A stretch of DNA of 64,000 nucleotides from Limnobacter sp. MED105 (GCF_000170915.1 NZ_ABCT01000002.1:124001-188000), one strand, 5' to 3'; positions 18,874-28,099 are shown, numbered from the stretch's first letter. Program-made: numbers and translations. Notes: generated from the letters alone by a model not told the origin.

Positions 18874-19533
18874 CTATGCGTCGATCAAATGACCTGTGCG
18901 GACAAGAATGGTACAACCCGGTTTGCTGAACGGTGTGTGTGCACTGGCATGCGGGCTGCGTATCCAGGTGCCAGCGGGGTAGTCGCCATGTTCATCCGAA
19001 AACACACCTTCCAGCACGAAAATTTCCTCGCCGCCCATGTGGCGATGCATGTTGAAATAGGTTTCCGGCGCCCACTTCACCAGCGCAGTGTGGCGGGTCT
19101 CGAAGCTGTCCAGCGGCATGACCTTCAAGCCTGGTACAAGACCCTGTCGCCATTCTGCTGTATTGGTATTGATGACCACAGGGGTTTGATCTTCAGGCCG
19201 CATGTGGCGCAGTTTCACGAGTATGGTGCAACCCTGGGTCGACTTAGGTGAATGCTTGGTGCCCACCGGGTTTTTAACAAAGGTACCTGCTGGGTAGGCA
19301 CCGAATTCATCTTCGAACGTGCCTTCAAGCACGAAAAATTCCTCGCCACCGCCGTGTTCATGTTCCGGAAATGCACAGCCCGGGTCGTAACGCACAATCG
19401 AGGTTAAACGCGCCACTTCATCGCCATCTCGCTCCAGGGGTTTGCGCCATACACCAGCGGCTGGTGAGGCAACCCACTCGACGTTGTTGCTGTTGACGAC
19501 TGCGCGTTGGGAAAGATCGGCGTTGAGTTTCAT
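18874..19533 (-). CDS. Two-domain ChrR-like cupin protein
   Basis: 219 residues made of two cupin halves. Each carries the metal-binding signature: FPEHEHGGGEEFFVLEGTF (about 54-72) and NMHRHMGGEEIFVLEGVF (about 160-177), each followed by YPAGT. This matches the ChrR-type cupin family, which includes anti-sigma C-terminal domains and stand-alone dioxygenase-like proteins. No zinc-binding anti-sigma N-terminus (HxxxCxxC) is present and no ECF sigma gene is adjacent, so it is more likely an enzyme or sensor than an anti-sigma factor. Confidence 0.8.
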   Translation of the reverse strand: MKLNADLSQRAVVNSNNVEWVASPAAGVWRKPLERDGDEVARLTSIVRYDPGCAFPEHEHGGGEEFFVLEGTFEDEFGAYPAGTFVKNPVGTKHSPKSTQGCTILVKLRHMRPEDQTPVVINTNTAEWRQGLVPGLKVMPLDSFETRHTALVKWAPETYFNMHRHMGGEEIFVLEGVFSDEHGDYPAGTWIRSPHASAHTPFSKPGCTILVRTGHLIDA

Positions 19534-19600
19534 GGTGCTGCTTGGTGAGTACTTACTGCGATGGATTTATTTTACCGCAAAGCTCGACGGTGAGTTTGTT

Positions 19601-19666
19601 TAGCCCAATCAGCTTGGGTTCTTGCATGCTCGAGTGCCGTTTTGTCTAGCCCAATCAGCTTGGGTT
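19601..19666. repeat. Direct repeat TAGCCCAATCAGCTTGGGTT, two copies
   Basis: Identical 20-base copies lie at 19601-19620 and 19647-19666, 46 bases apart. The match extends into the preceding TTTGT with one mismatch. Each copy contains the dyad CCCAA-GCTGA-TTGGG, so each could form a small hairpin or be a dimeric protein site. Confidence 0.7.
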
Positions 19667-19883
19667 TCAATCTCTCGCCAGAAAACCTGATTTTCCCTTT
19701 TTGAATGTCAACCTGACTCACCTCGCTCGGCAAAAGAGCGGGCCGAGTCTCGGTGCCGGCCCACGGCCGACCGTGGCGGGTGAATTCAAACGGGCAGGTT
19801 TTCTTGAAGGCGAGGCGATCGAAACACCGCCGCCGATTGGGCGCCGAACACATCCGTGAGTCGCTCAGTGTTAGAAAGGCGTA

Positions 19884-20108
19884 GGCCGGGTGACTTGGGA
19901 GATGAACTTGCAATGGGTCGCACGATGACCAGTCAGAAAACTTGCCGGCTTGGCGCGCAGAGGCAAACGATCGCGCCCTGGCGCGAAAGCCAAGACCCGA
20001 CCGTTACTTTTGGAGGGCTTGGCTTAGTGCAGGCTCAAGCAAACAAGCCGAAATGCCAAGTTTTCGGGCAGCGGTGACCATTCAAGTTTAGCTCCCAAGT
20101 CACCGGCC
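19884..20108. repeat. Long imperfect inverted repeat
   Basis: The left arm (about 19884-19952, starting GGCCGGGTGACTTGGGAG) recurs on the opposite strand as the right arm (about 20108-20044, starting GGCCGGTGACTTGGGAG). The shared pattern is GTGACTTGGGAG, AACTTG, AATGG, then GAAAACTTG. About 90 bases separate the arms and include a smaller inverted pair AGCCAAG/CTTGGCT. The arms are diverged by several substitutions and indels. Confidence 0.6.
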
Positions 20109-20124
20109 CTGTGCGGAATCAGGC

Positions 20125-20172
20125 AACCCCGACGAGTTGGCGACAATGTGGCGAACCCGACGAGGTGGCAGA
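20125..20172. repeat. Imperfect direct repeat ending at icmF stop
   Basis: AACCCCGACGAGTTGGCGAC (20125-20144) is repeated as AACCCGACGAGGTGGCAGA (from 20153) with a few changes. The second copy ends only a few bases before the icmF stop codon at 20176. Confidence 0.5.
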
Positions 20173-20175
20173 AAC

Positions 20176-23100
20176 TCACATCGACCTGCGATACTTCCCA
20201 CCCACTTCAAACAGCGCCTGCGTAATCTGCCCCAGCGAGCACACTCGCACTGCGTCCACCAACACCTCGAACACATTGCCACCGTCCATCGCGGTTTGCT
20301 TCAAACGCTCCAGCATGGGGCCAGCCTCCGCCTCATGCCGCTTCTGAAATTCCGCAAGGCGATCCAATTGGCTCAACTTTTCTTCCTCAGTGGCACGCGC
20401 CAGTTCAAGCGAGTTCAATGAGTCGGAATTGTCGTTGGGGTTGGTGAAAGTATTCACACCCACAATTGGCAACGTGCCGTCGTGCTTCTGAATTTCATAA
20501 TGCATCGACTCTTCCTGGATTTTGCTACGCTGGTAGCCTGTTTCCATGGCTCCCAACACACCGCCGCGTTCGCTGATGCGGTCCAGTTCATCCAGCACAG
20601 CGTTTTCAACCAATTCCGTCAGCTCTTCAATAATGAATGCGCCCTGGCTTGGATTTTCGTTTTTCGCCAGGCCCCATTCCTTGTTGATGATCAACTGAAT
20701 GGCCATAGCCCTGCGCACGCTTTCTTCGGTCGGTGTGGTCACCGCTTCGTCATAGGCGTTGGTGTGCAAACTGTTGCAATGGTCGTACACAGCAATCAAG
20801 GCTTGCAAGGTGGTGCGTATGTCGTTGAATGCAATTTCCTGAGCGTGCAGGCTGCGGCCACTGGTTTGAATGTGGTACTTCAGCTTTTGGCTGCGGTCGC
20901 TGGCACCGTATTTGTCGCGCATGGCAATGGCCCAAATGCGGCGGGCAACGCGGCCCAACACGGTGTATTCCGGATCCATGCCATTGGAAAAGAAGAAGCT
21001 CAAATTCGGCGCAAAGTCATCAATCTTCATGCCGCGCGCCAAATACGCTTCCACGAAGGTAAAGCCATTCGACAGCGTAAAGGCCAGTTGTGAAATCGGG
21101 TTCGCACCCGCTTCAGCAATGTGATAACCGCTGATCGACACGCTGTAGAAGTTGCGAACTTCGTGATCGATGAAGTACTGCTGAATGTCGCCCATTACGC
21201 GCAGGCTGAATTCAGTCGAGAAAATACAAGTGTTCTGGCCTTGGTCTTCTTTCAGAATATCCGCTTGCACCGTGCCGCGCACTGCCTTCAGGGTTGCCGC
21301 CTTGATGGCTGCGTATTCATCAGCGTTCGGGGCATGCTTGTTTTTGGCGGTGAATAGGTCCACCTGCTGATCAATGGCCGTGTTCAAGAACATGGCCAGA
21401 ATGCTGGGTGCCGGGCCGTTGATGGTCATGGACACACTGGTGCTGGGCGCGCACAAATCGAAGCCGCTGTACAACACTTTCATGTCGTCTAGCGTGGCCA
21501 CGCTTACGCCACTGGTGCCCACCTTGCCGTAAATGTCGGGGCGCAGGTCAGGGTCGAAACCGTACAGGGTGACCGAATCAAACGCGGTCGACAATCGCTT
21601 GGCATCGCTTGCGCTGCTGAGCATTTTGAAACGGCGGTTGGTGCGTGCGGGGTCGCCCTCACCAGCAAACATGCGGGTGGGGTCTTCGCCCTCGCGCTTC
21701 ACCGGGAACACACCTGCAGTGAAGGGGAAGTAACCTGGCAGATTTTCCAGCATCACGAATTTCAGCAGGTCAGCTCGGCTGGTGAACTTCGGCAGGCTGA
21801 CGCGATTGATTTTCAAACCACACAGCGAGGTCACCGTGAGTGGTGCCTGCAAAGCCTTGCCCCGCACCTCGTAGGTCAGTGTGTCGCCCTGGTAACCCTC
21901 GGCCAACTTGGAATAATCTTTCATGGCCTTTTGTGCAGCCATGCTGATTCGGGTGTTGGTTAATTCAACGATGTCGTCCAGCGCTTCAACGGCTTTGGTC
22001 TTGTCAGGCTTGTGTTCAAGCAACAAGGCCTGGGCGCGTTGCATGCACTCCAGGTCGTACACGGCAGCCACGTCTTTCTGAACTTGCGCTTTGTAGCTGC
22101 GCACAGCCTGCGCAATCTCGGCCAGGTAGCGCACACGCTCGGAAGGTACCACCGCTTTCATGGTTGTGGAATGTTTGGTGTCGATGGAATCGAACAGCCC
22201 TTTGGAAGACTTGGCAATCGGCAAGGCCGCACGCAAGGCTTTGTACAGGGCACTGACACCATCGTCGTTAAAACGGCTGGCCAGTGTGCCGTACACAGGC
22301 ATGGTGTCGGGCATGCTGGTAAATGCCATGCGGTTGCGCTGCACCTGTTTGCACACATCGCGTAGCGCATCCAGTGCGCCTTTGCGGTCGAATTTGTTCA
22401 CCGCTACAAAATCAGCGAAATCCAGCATGTCGATTTTTTCAAGCTGGCTGGCTGCACCGTATTCCGGTGTCATTACATACAGGCTGAAATCCACATGCGG
22501 CACAATTGCAGCGTCACCCTGGCCAATGCCCGGGGTTTCAATCAGCACCACATCAAAACCGGTAGCCCGGCAAAGCGCAATGATGTCGGGCAGCGTGGCA
22601 GGCACTTCTTGTGCAGAATCGCGTGTGGCCAGCGAGCGCATGAACACCTTGGGGCCATTGCCAGCCCAAGGGCCAATGGCATTCATTCGAATGCGGTCGC
22701 CCAGCAAGGCACCACCCGTTTTGCGGCGGGAGGGGTCCACACACACCACGCCAATGGTCAGGTCGTCGCCATGATCCATGCGCAGGCGGCGAATCAATTC
22801 ATCAGTCAGGCTGGATTTACCCGCACCACCCGTACCGGTAATGCCCAGCACCGGGGTTTTGCTGGCTTTGGCCTGTTCTCGAATGGCCTCCAGGTCGGCA
22901 GCGGGCACTTCATCGCGCTCAAGGCGGGTAATCAGTTGGGTTAGCAGCGGCCAGTTGTTGGCCAAGGCCTTGATGCCTTCTGGCGTGAAAGCTGTGTCAA
23001 TTTTTTTGCGGGCGTCGCGTACTTGGGCTGCACGGGCAATCATGTCGCCGATCATGCCTTCAAGGCCCATCTTCTGGCCGTCTTGCGGGCTGTAAATCCG

Positions 23101-23478
23101 GTTCACGCCATAGGCCTGAAGAGCTTCAATTTCGGAGGGCAGAATAACGCCACCGCCGCCGCCAAACACCTGAATGTGGCCGGCGTTATTGGCCTTCAGC
23201 TCATCGACCATGTACTTGAAAAATTCATTGTGCCCGCCCTGGTAGGAACTCACGGCCAGGCCATCGGCATCTTCCTGAATGGCGGCATCCACCAGTTCCT
23301 GAACAGAACGGTTGTGCCCCAGGTGAATGACTTCAGCACCTTGGCTTTGCAACAAACGGCGAATCATGTTGATTGCGGCGTCGTGCCCGTCGAATAGGGA
23401 CGAACCCGTTACAAAACGCAGAGGCGTGCCTTTGGTGTCAGTGAGGGGTTTTCCCACCTCGCCGGTGCTGCTTTTCAT
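20176..23478 (-). CDS. icmF: Fused isobutyryl-CoA mutase IcmF
   Basis: 1100 residues in the fused order unique to IcmF. The N-terminal B12-binding domain has the axial-ligand motif around D30-G-H32 (SLFDGHDAAINMI) and GGGGG. The central MeaI-like GTPase chaperone has Walker A GTGGAGKSS (about 215-223), CVDPSRRKTGGALLGDR and NKFDRKGALDA. The C-terminal mutase barrel starts near 560 and includes TNRRFKMLSS, FSTEFSLRVMGDIQQY and ISGYHIAEAGANPISQ. It interconverts isobutyryl-CoA and n-butyryl-CoA using adenosylcobalamin, with the GTPase guarding cofactor loading. AGGAGA lies before the start. The 5' end overlaps the upstream small membrane-protein gene by 41 bases. Confidence 0.95.
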   Translation of the reverse strand: MKSSTGEVGKPLTDTKGTPLRFVTGSSLFDGHDAAINMIRRLLQSQGAEVIHLGHNRSVQELVDAAIQEDADGLAVSSYQGGHNEFFKYMVDELKANNAGHIQVFGGGGGVILPSEIEALQAYGVNRIYSPQDGQKMGLEGMIGDMIARAAQVRDARKKIDTAFTPEGIKALANNWPLLTQLITRLERDEVPAADLEAIREQAKASKTPVLGITGTGGAGKSSLTDELIRRLRMDHGDDLTIGVVCVDPSRRKTGGALLGDRIRMNAIGPWAGNGPKVFMRSLATRDSAQEVPATLPDIIALCRATGFDVVLIETPGIGQGDAAIVPHVDFSLYVMTPEYGAASQLEKIDMLDFADFVAVNKFDRKGALDALRDVCKQVQRNRMAFTSMPDTMPVYGTLASRFNDDGVSALYKALRAALPIAKSSKGLFDSIDTKHSTTMKAVVPSERVRYLAEIAQAVRSYKAQVQKDVAAVYDLECMQRAQALLLEHKPDKTKAVEALDDIVELTNTRISMAAQKAMKDYSKLAEGYQGDTLTYEVRGKALQAPLTVTSLCGLKINRVSLPKFTSRADLLKFVMLENLPGYFPFTAGVFPVKREGEDPTRMFAGEGDPARTNRRFKMLSSASDAKRLSTAFDSVTLYGFDPDLRPDIYGKVGTSGVSVATLDDMKVLYSGFDLCAPSTSVSMTINGPAPSILAMFLNTAIDQQVDLFTAKNKHAPNADEYAAIKAATLKAVRGTVQADILKEDQGQNTCIFSTEFSLRVMGDIQQYFIDHEVRNFYSVSISGYHIAEAGANPISQLAFTLSNGFTFVEAYLARGMKIDDFAPNLSFFFSNGMDPEYTVLGRVARRIWAIAMRDKYGASDRSQKLKYHIQTSGRSLHAQEIAFNDIRTTLQALIAVYDHCNSLHTNAYDEAVTTPTEESVRRAMAIQLIINKEWGLAKNENPSQGAFIIEELTELVENAVLDELDRISERGGVLGAMETGYQRSKIQEESMHYEIQKHDGTLPIVGVNTFTNPNDNSDSLNSLELARATEEEKLSQLDRLAEFQKRHEAEAGPMLERLKQTAMDGGNVFEVLVDAVRVCSLGQITQALFEVGGKYRRSM

Positions 23479-23767
23479 TCGTGTCTCCTGGAAGGTCGCG
23501 GTTGTTTTCCACCGCTCGTTTGAATTTCAATTCTAACCTATCCATGCGCCATGCGTAGCACGCAACCAATCCTAAAAAACTCAAAAGCAGCACGCTTGAG
23601 ATGACCCAATAGGTCAAGGGAACCCCGTAAACCGTGATGCCGAGCTGGGGAATAAACAAGACTACGCTCAGAATCAGTGCAATCCACACCCACAACAGGC
23701 GCCAGGTAATTCGCTTAACCTGCCGCCAATACTCGTTTTCAAGTGGGGTGGGTTGCGGGCTTTTCAT
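23438..23767 (-). CDS. Small two-helix membrane protein (DUF4212-like)
   Basis: 109 residues with an N-terminal EYWRQVKRITWRLLWVWIAL segment, a second helix (PLTYWVISSVLLLSFLGLVACY) and RMDRLELKF. This order resembles DUF4212, the small subunit linked to acetate-type sodium:solute symporters, but no symporter gene follows here. Instead the 3' end overlaps icmF by 41 bases. It lies 10 bases upstream of the metW 3' end's neighbour region but on the same strand after metW. Function unknown. Confidence 0.65.
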   Translation of the reverse strand: MKSPQPTPLENEYWRQVKRITWRLLWVWIALILSVVLFIPQLGITVYGVPLTYWVISSVLLLSFLGLVACYAWRMDRLELKFKRAVENNRDLPGDTNEKQHRRGGKTPH

Positions 23768-23776
23768 GGTGTTGGC

Positions 23777-24418
23777 CTAGTTTGCAAACTGGGGCTTGAA
23801 GCGATACACGGCCAAAGTGCTGCGCAAATTGCCCAGCAATTCCACGGGTTCACCGTTTAAAAAAAGTTGTTTGCCCAGTACTTTATGTCCGATTTGAGCA
23901 ACCAGCGCCTCGAAATCTTTGGGGGTACACAGGTGAATATTTGGGGTGTTGTACCACTGATAAGGCATTTGTTTGGACACCGGCATGCGGCCCAAAGCAA
24001 TCGACCACACATGGTACCAATGGCCAAAATTGGGGAAGCTGACGATGCCTTCCTTGCCCACTCGGGCGATCTCTTTCAGGATTCGCTCGGTGTTGTGCAT
24101 GGCTTGCAGGGTTTGCGACAAAATCACCACGTCGAAGGCATGATCTTCGAACATGGCCAGGCCTTTTTCAAGGTCTTGCTGAATCACATTGATGCCATTG
24201 GCTACACTGCGCTGCACATTGGTGTCGTCAATTTCAACGCCATAGCCGGTGGCCTTGCGGGTTTTCATGAGGCGCGCTAGAAACGAGCCGTCGCCACAAC
24301 CCAAATCCAGAACGCGTGCACCCATGGGCACCCAGCTTTCGATCAAATCGAGATCGGCCCGAGGCACCACAATGGGCAAGGGTTGTACATCTTGTCGAAC
24401 AGCGTGCAGGGTTTTCAT
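23777..24418 (-). CDS. metW: Methionine biosynthesis protein MetW
   Basis: 213 residues. A SAM-dependent methyltransferase fold with [12 protein letters not shown] (motif I) and [13 protein letters not shown], plus the MetW-typical [12 protein letters not shown]. MetW is the partner of MetX in proteobacterial methionine synthesis and is needed for homoserine O-acetyltransferase or succinyltransferase activity. Its start overlaps the metX stop as ATGA (24415-24418), which fits a fixed stoichiometry. Confidence 0.95.
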   Translation of the reverse strand: MKTLHAVRQDVQPLPIVVPRADLDLIESWVPMGARVLDLGCGDGSFLARLMKTRKATGYGVEIDDTNVQRSVANGINVIQQDLEKGLAMFEDHAFDVVILSQTLQAMHNTERILKEIARVGKEGIVSFPNFGHWYHVWSIALGRMPVSKQMPYQWYNTPNIHLCTPKDFEALVAQIGHKVLGKQLFLNGEPVELLGNLRSTLAVYRFKPQFAN

Positions 24419-25551
24419 GCAAGCTCCTTGGCAATGCGCTCAAAGTAACCACGTACTACGTTGTGATAGCGTTCGTCGGTCAACAGGAAAGCATCGTGAC
24501 CGTGCGGTGCGTCAATTTCAGCGTACGTGACATCGCGCTGGTTGGCCATCAAGGCCTCGACAATTTCGCGGGTTCGCTCGGGTGCAAATCGCCAGTCGGT
24601 GGTGAAACTGACCAGCAGAAATTTGGCTTTGGCCGCTGCAAGCGCCTTGGCCAAATCGCCACCCGTGTGGCGTGCAGGGTCGAAGTAATCGAGCGCTTTG
24701 GTAATCAACAGGTAGGTGTTGGCATCGAAGTAATCTGCAAACTTGTCGCCTTGGTAACGCAGGTAACTTTCCACCTGAAAGTCTACTTCGAGCCCGTAGT
24801 TGTAATCGCCGTTGCGCAGGGTACGGCCAAACTTCTCGGCCATGTCGTCGCCGCTCAAGTAGGTAATGTGGCCGATCATTCGGGCCAGGCGCAAACCGCG
24901 CTTGGGCACCACGCCATGCTCGTAATAATTGCCACCATGAAAATCGGGATCGGTCACAATGGCCTGGCGCGCCACTTCATTGAAAGCAATGTTTTGCGCA
25001 CTCAGCTTCGGGGTTGAAGCAACCACCATGCAATGGCCCACGCGGTCGGGGTAACTGAGGCTCCATTGCAGGGCTTGCATGCCGCCCAGGCTGCCACCCA
25101 TGACTGCTGCAAATTTTTCAATGCCGAAATAATCAGCCAAACGCACCTGCGCATTCACCCAGTCTTGCACGGTCACAAACGGAAAATCGGCACCGTAGGG
25201 TTTGCCAGTTTGTGGGTTAATGCTGCTTGGGCCAGTGGACCCAAAACACGAACCCAGGTTGTTCACACCAATGACGAAAAACCGGTTGGTGTCCAGGGGT
25301 TTGCCGGGACCTACCATGTTGTCCCACCAGCCCTCGCTTTTCTCTTGGCCTTCATACAGGCCCGCCACGTGATGGGATGCATTCAATGCATGGCACACCA
25401 ACACGGCATTGCTTTTCTCGGCATTCAGCGTGCCATAGGTTTCCACCATCAGCGAATAGCTGGGCAGGGACTTTCCGCACTCCAGCAAAAGCGGTGCGGT
25501 GAATTCAATAAGCTCGGGCTTTACGAAGCCCACGGACTGGTTGGCAGACAC
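24415..25551 (-). CDS. metX: Homoserine O-acyltransferase MetX
   Basis: 378 residues from the GTG at 25551 (SANQSVGF). A TTG twenty codons further upstream is in frame, but the added residues are not family-like, and a -10-like TATACT lies inside that stretch. An alpha/beta-hydrolase with the oxyanion and substrate loop [12 protein letters not shown], nucleophile elbow GGSLGGMQ, and C-terminal Asp (TTDWRF) and His (HGHDAFL). It makes O-acetyl- or O-succinylhomoserine, the first committed step to methionine. Confidence 0.93.
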   Translation of the reverse strand: MSANQSVGFVKPELIEFTAPLLLECGKSLPSYSLMVETYGTLNAEKSNAVLVCHALNASHHVAGLYEGQEKSEGWWDNMVGPGKPLDTNRFFVIGVNNLGSCFGSTGPSSINPQTGKPYGADFPFVTVQDWVNAQVRLADYFGIEKFAAVMGGSLGGMQALQWSLSYPDRVGHCMVVASTPKLSAQNIAFNEVARQAIVTDPDFHGGNYYEHGVVPKRGLRLARMIGHITYLSGDDMAEKFGRTLRNGDYNYGLEVDFQVESYLRYQGDKFADYFDANTYLLITKALDYFDPARHTGGDLAKALAAAKAKFLLVSFTTDWRFAPERTREIVEALMANQRDVTYAEIDAPHGHDAFLLTDERYHNVVRGYFERIAKELA

Positions 25552-25641
25552 AATACGGTGTTTCTTAGGTTGGATTGTTGGTTTTCGCAAGCCTTTGAGT
25601 ATAAATCGCAAACTGGCTTTGAAGGCGGTCCGGTTGCGGGA

Positions 25642-27393
25642 TCAGTCTTCGTGCAGTTGACGCATCAGGGCGTCAATTTTATCGATGTCAAATGTTCGAG
25701 TCACTTTTTTGACCAGTTTTTGCGTGGCCTCAAAGTCGGTTTTCAGCAGCAACTCTTTCACATCCAGCAACTGCGAAGGATGCATTGAATACTGGGTAAG
25801 GCCCATGCCCAGCAACAAACGGGTCAAGCGGATATCGCCTGCCATTTCGCCACACACACTCACAGGCACACCTGCTTTTTCAGCACTGGAAATAACTTCG
25901 TAGACCAGCCTCAACACCGCTGGATGAAGGGGGTCGTACAGGTGGGCCACTTGGTGATCCACCCGGTCCACCGCCAGGGTGTATTGAATCAGATCGTTCG
26001 TGCCGATCGACACATAATCCAGGTACTTCAAGAAATGCGGCAGGCTAAGCGCAGTCGCGGGCACTTCGATCATGCCACCTACCGGCACGGCCTGCGTCAC
26101 CTGAAAGCGCCGCTCCAGCAATTGTTCACGCGCCATGTCGATGTAAGCCAAAGCCTGTTTGGTTTCCCGAATGTTGGTGAGCATGGGCAACAAAATTTTC
26201 ACAGGGCCATGCTTTGCAGCTCGCAACAAAGCTCGAATTTGGGTCAGGAAAATGGCAGGTTCAGCCAAACTGAAACGGATGGAACGCAAACCCAGCGCCG
26301 AGGTGCTGGACACCGGCGGTGCGCTGCTGTTGGCACCGTCAAACTGCAAGGTTTTATCGGCACCCAGGTCAAGAGTACGCACAGTGACGGGCTTGCCTTT
26401 CATGGCCTTGATCACCTTGCGGTAAGCCTCATACTGCTCATCTTCTGAAGGCCATTCCTTGCGGTTCATGAACAGAAATTCGGAACGGAAAAGGCCCACA
26501 CCATCAGCCCCCGCATCGACCACACCTTTCACGTCTTCGGGCAATTCAATGTTGGCCAGCAGTTCAACACGGCGACCACACTGGGTGCGTGCCTCGGTGG
26601 TGATCAGTCGTTTCAGGCGCTGGCGCGACAAGGCCAGAATGGCCTGCTTGCGCTGATATTCTTCGACCACCATGGTGGCTGGGTCAAGGAATACGGCGCC
26701 CACCTTGCCGTCAACCACCACCAGGTCGCCGTTGTGCACAAACTCAAGTGCACGCGGCACACCCACTACGGCAGGTATGCCAAGGCTACGCGCCACAATC
26801 GCAGTGTGGGATGTTGCGCCGCCCATTTCGGTTACGAACGCGCCCACACGACGGCCTTTCAGCTGCACCATGTCGGCCGGTGAAATGTCGTGTGCAACAA
26901 TCAGCCAGGGGTCTTCATTCTCGCCTTCCGGCGGCAGGGGCAAAGCCGTGGCATGGCCGCGCAGCGATTTCAATACGCGCTCAACCACCTGGCGCACATC
27001 GCTGTTGCGTTCTCGGAAGTAGTCGTCTTCAATCGCGGAGAACTGCTCCAGCAGCACTTCCATTTGCTCAATCAAGGCCCACTCGGCATTGATCAGCTTG
27101 CTTTGAATCAGATTTTTGGGTTCTTCCGACAAAATGGGGTCGGCAAGAATCAGGCTGTGCAGGTTCAGGAAAGCGTCGAATTCAGCTGGAGAATCGGCGG
27201 CAATTTGACTGCGAATTTCAATCAGTTCATCGGCCACGCGTTTGATGGCGTTGTCGAATCTTTTTTTCTCGAAACGAACCGATTTTTTATCAATGCGATT
27301 GCGGGGAATATCCCGCATGGCCGTGTCCCACACCAGGGCGCGGCTGACCGCAATACCTCGGGAAACTGCAATGCCATGCAAGGCCAGAGTCAT
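25642..27393 (-). CDS. ptsI: PTS enzyme I (phosphoenolpyruvate-protein phosphotransferase)
   Basis: 583 residues. Domains in order: HPr-interacting N-terminal domain (LHGIAVSRGIAVSRALVW), swivelling domain with the phospho-His (GGATSHTAIVARS, about residue 195), and the PEP-binding barrel (GVGLFRSEFLFMNR, SIGTNDLIQYTLAVDR, VSVCGEMAGD with catalytic Cys). It transfers phosphate from PEP to HPr. It is encoded with HPr and a mannose-type IIA but without IIB or IIC genes, so the system is probably regulatory rather than a sugar importer. Confidence 0.96.
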   Translation of the reverse strand: MTLALHGIAVSRGIAVSRALVWDTAMRDIPRNRIDKKSVRFEKKRFDNAIKRVADELIEIRSQIAADSPAEFDAFLNLHSLILADPILSEEPKNLIQSKLINAEWALIEQMEVLLEQFSAIEDDYFRERNSDVRQVVERVLKSLRGHATALPLPPEGENEDPWLIVAHDISPADMVQLKGRRVGAFVTEMGGATSHTAIVARSLGIPAVVGVPRALEFVHNGDLVVVDGKVGAVFLDPATMVVEEYQRKQAILALSRQRLKRLITTEARTQCGRRVELLANIELPEDVKGVVDAGADGVGLFRSEFLFMNRKEWPSEDEQYEAYRKVIKAMKGKPVTVRTLDLGADKTLQFDGANSSAPPVSSTSALGLRSIRFSLAEPAIFLTQIRALLRAAKHGPVKILLPMLTNIRETKQALAYIDMAREQLLERRFQVTQAVPVGGMIEVPATALSLPHFLKYLDYVSIGTNDLIQYTLAVDRVDHQVAHLYDPLHPAVLRLVYEVISSAEKAGVPVSVCGEMAGDIRLTRLLLGMGLTQYSMHPSQLLDVKELLLKTDFEATQKLVKKVTRTFDIDKIDALMRQLHED

Positions 27394-27396
27394 GGT

Positions 27397-27666
27397 TTAC
27401 TCGCCTTCGCCAAATTTGTCATCGATCAAGGCAACCAGTGCTGCAATGGCCTCGGCTTCGTCACTGCCCTCGGCTTCAAGAACAACGTTGTGCCCTTTGC
27501 CTGCGGCCAGCATCATGACACCCATGATACTTTTTGCGTTGACGCGGCGACCTGCCTTGGCAATCCACACTTCGGATTGAAAACGGCTGGCGGTTTGAGT
27601 CAATTTGACTGACGCACGCGCATGCAAACCCAATTTATTGCTGATGGTGATTTCTTGCTGAATCAT
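27397..27666 (-). CDS. ptsH: Phosphocarrier protein HPr
   Basis: 89 residues from the ATG at 27666. The frame is open upstream, but that part overlaps the IIA gene. The catalytic His15 (NKLGLHARASVKL) and regulatory Ser46 (NAKSIMGVM) are both present, so control by an HPr kinase/phosphorylase encoded elsewhere is possible. It ends 3 bases before ptsI and begins 32 bases inside the IIA gene. Confidence 0.95.
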   Translation of the reverse strand: MIQQEITISNKLGLHARASVKLTQTASRFQSEVWIAKAGRRVNAKSIMGVMMLAAGKGHNVVLEAEGSDEAEAIAALVALIDDKFGEGE

Positions 27667-28099
27667 CGTTTTTCGCCGGGTTAAAAGTTTGACGTTGTGG
27701 CGCCGTAGCACCAGTGCTTACGATACCGTTTCGACCACCCATGACCAAACGTTCGGCCACTTCATTAATGGGCAAATCCCGAAAACCAAGTGCACGCAAC
27801 ACCATGGGCAAATTGCAACCTGAAACCAAAACTGTGGGCAGGCTCAAGGATTCCACACCGGCACGTACAGCGGCGTTGGAGGGAGTAGCACCGAACAGAT
27901 CGGTTAAAAACACCACACCCTCACCTGCGTGTACCTGCCGCGCGGCAGCCTGAATGCGCTGTACCGACTGTTCAATGTCTTCGTCGCCGGGCACATCCAC
28001 CACCGCCAAGCCCTCGGGTAAAGAACCCATCACGTGTTTAACGCATTGGGCGATTGCATCGCCCAATGGGGCGTGGGTCACTAGCACCAACCCCAGCAT
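27635..28099 (-). CDS. PTS mannose-family IIA component
   Basis: 154 residues. The phospho-His9 lies in LVLVTHAPLG, and FLTDLFGATPSNAA and VSGCNLPMVLRAL are typical of the mannose/AgaF-type IIA fold. It can take phosphate from HPr, but no partner IIB/IIC is nearby. The 32-base overlap with ptsH is long for this gene pair, so the last 10 or so residues, which are polar and low in conservation, may be variable. Its start touches the stop of gshB at 28099. Confidence 0.92.
   Translation of the reverse strand: MLGLVLVTHAPLGDAIAQCVKHVMGSLPEGLAVVDVPGDEDIEQSVQRIQAAARQVHAGEGVVFLTDLFGATPSNAAVRAGVESLSLPTVLVSGCNLPMVLRALGFRDLPINEVAERLVMGGRNGIVSTGATAPQRQTFNPAKNDDSARNHHQQ

Larger units (their letters stand above)
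19534..20175. other. 642-base gene-free stretch rich in repeats
   Basis: I find no credible gene. Two overlapping frames (19572-19913 minus and 19856-20077 plus) lack any recognisable domain, and their reading crosses the repeats in different frames. The stretch holds a 20-base direct repeat, a pair of long inverted arms and an 18-base imperfect direct repeat, listed separately. It could be an interspersed non-coding element or encode a structured RNA. No tmRNA, RNase P or 6S signature was recognised. Confidence 0.55.

Noticed and set aside
18874-19533. Cupin protein as ChrR anti-sigma factor
   Set aside because: The zinc-binding anti-sigma N-terminus is absent, the protein is two cupins, and the nearest ECF sigma gene (42990) already has an RskA partner.
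19572-19913. 113-codon frame on the minus strand in the repeat-rich stretch
   Set aside because: No domain, signal or ribosome site; the direct repeat is read in two different frames inside it, which real proteins would not show.
19856-20077. 73-codon frame on the plus strand
   Set aside because: Lies over the left arm and core of the inverted repeat, has no recognisable features and competes with the frame on the other strand.
24316-25017. 233-codon frame opposite metX
   Set aside because: Antisense to a clear metX; no family resemblance or start signal.
25552-25641. SAM-type riboswitch before metX
   Set aside because: The gap is only about 90 bases and I could not find the conserved core or pseudoknot of any SAM-binding RNA class I know; a plain promoter is more likely.
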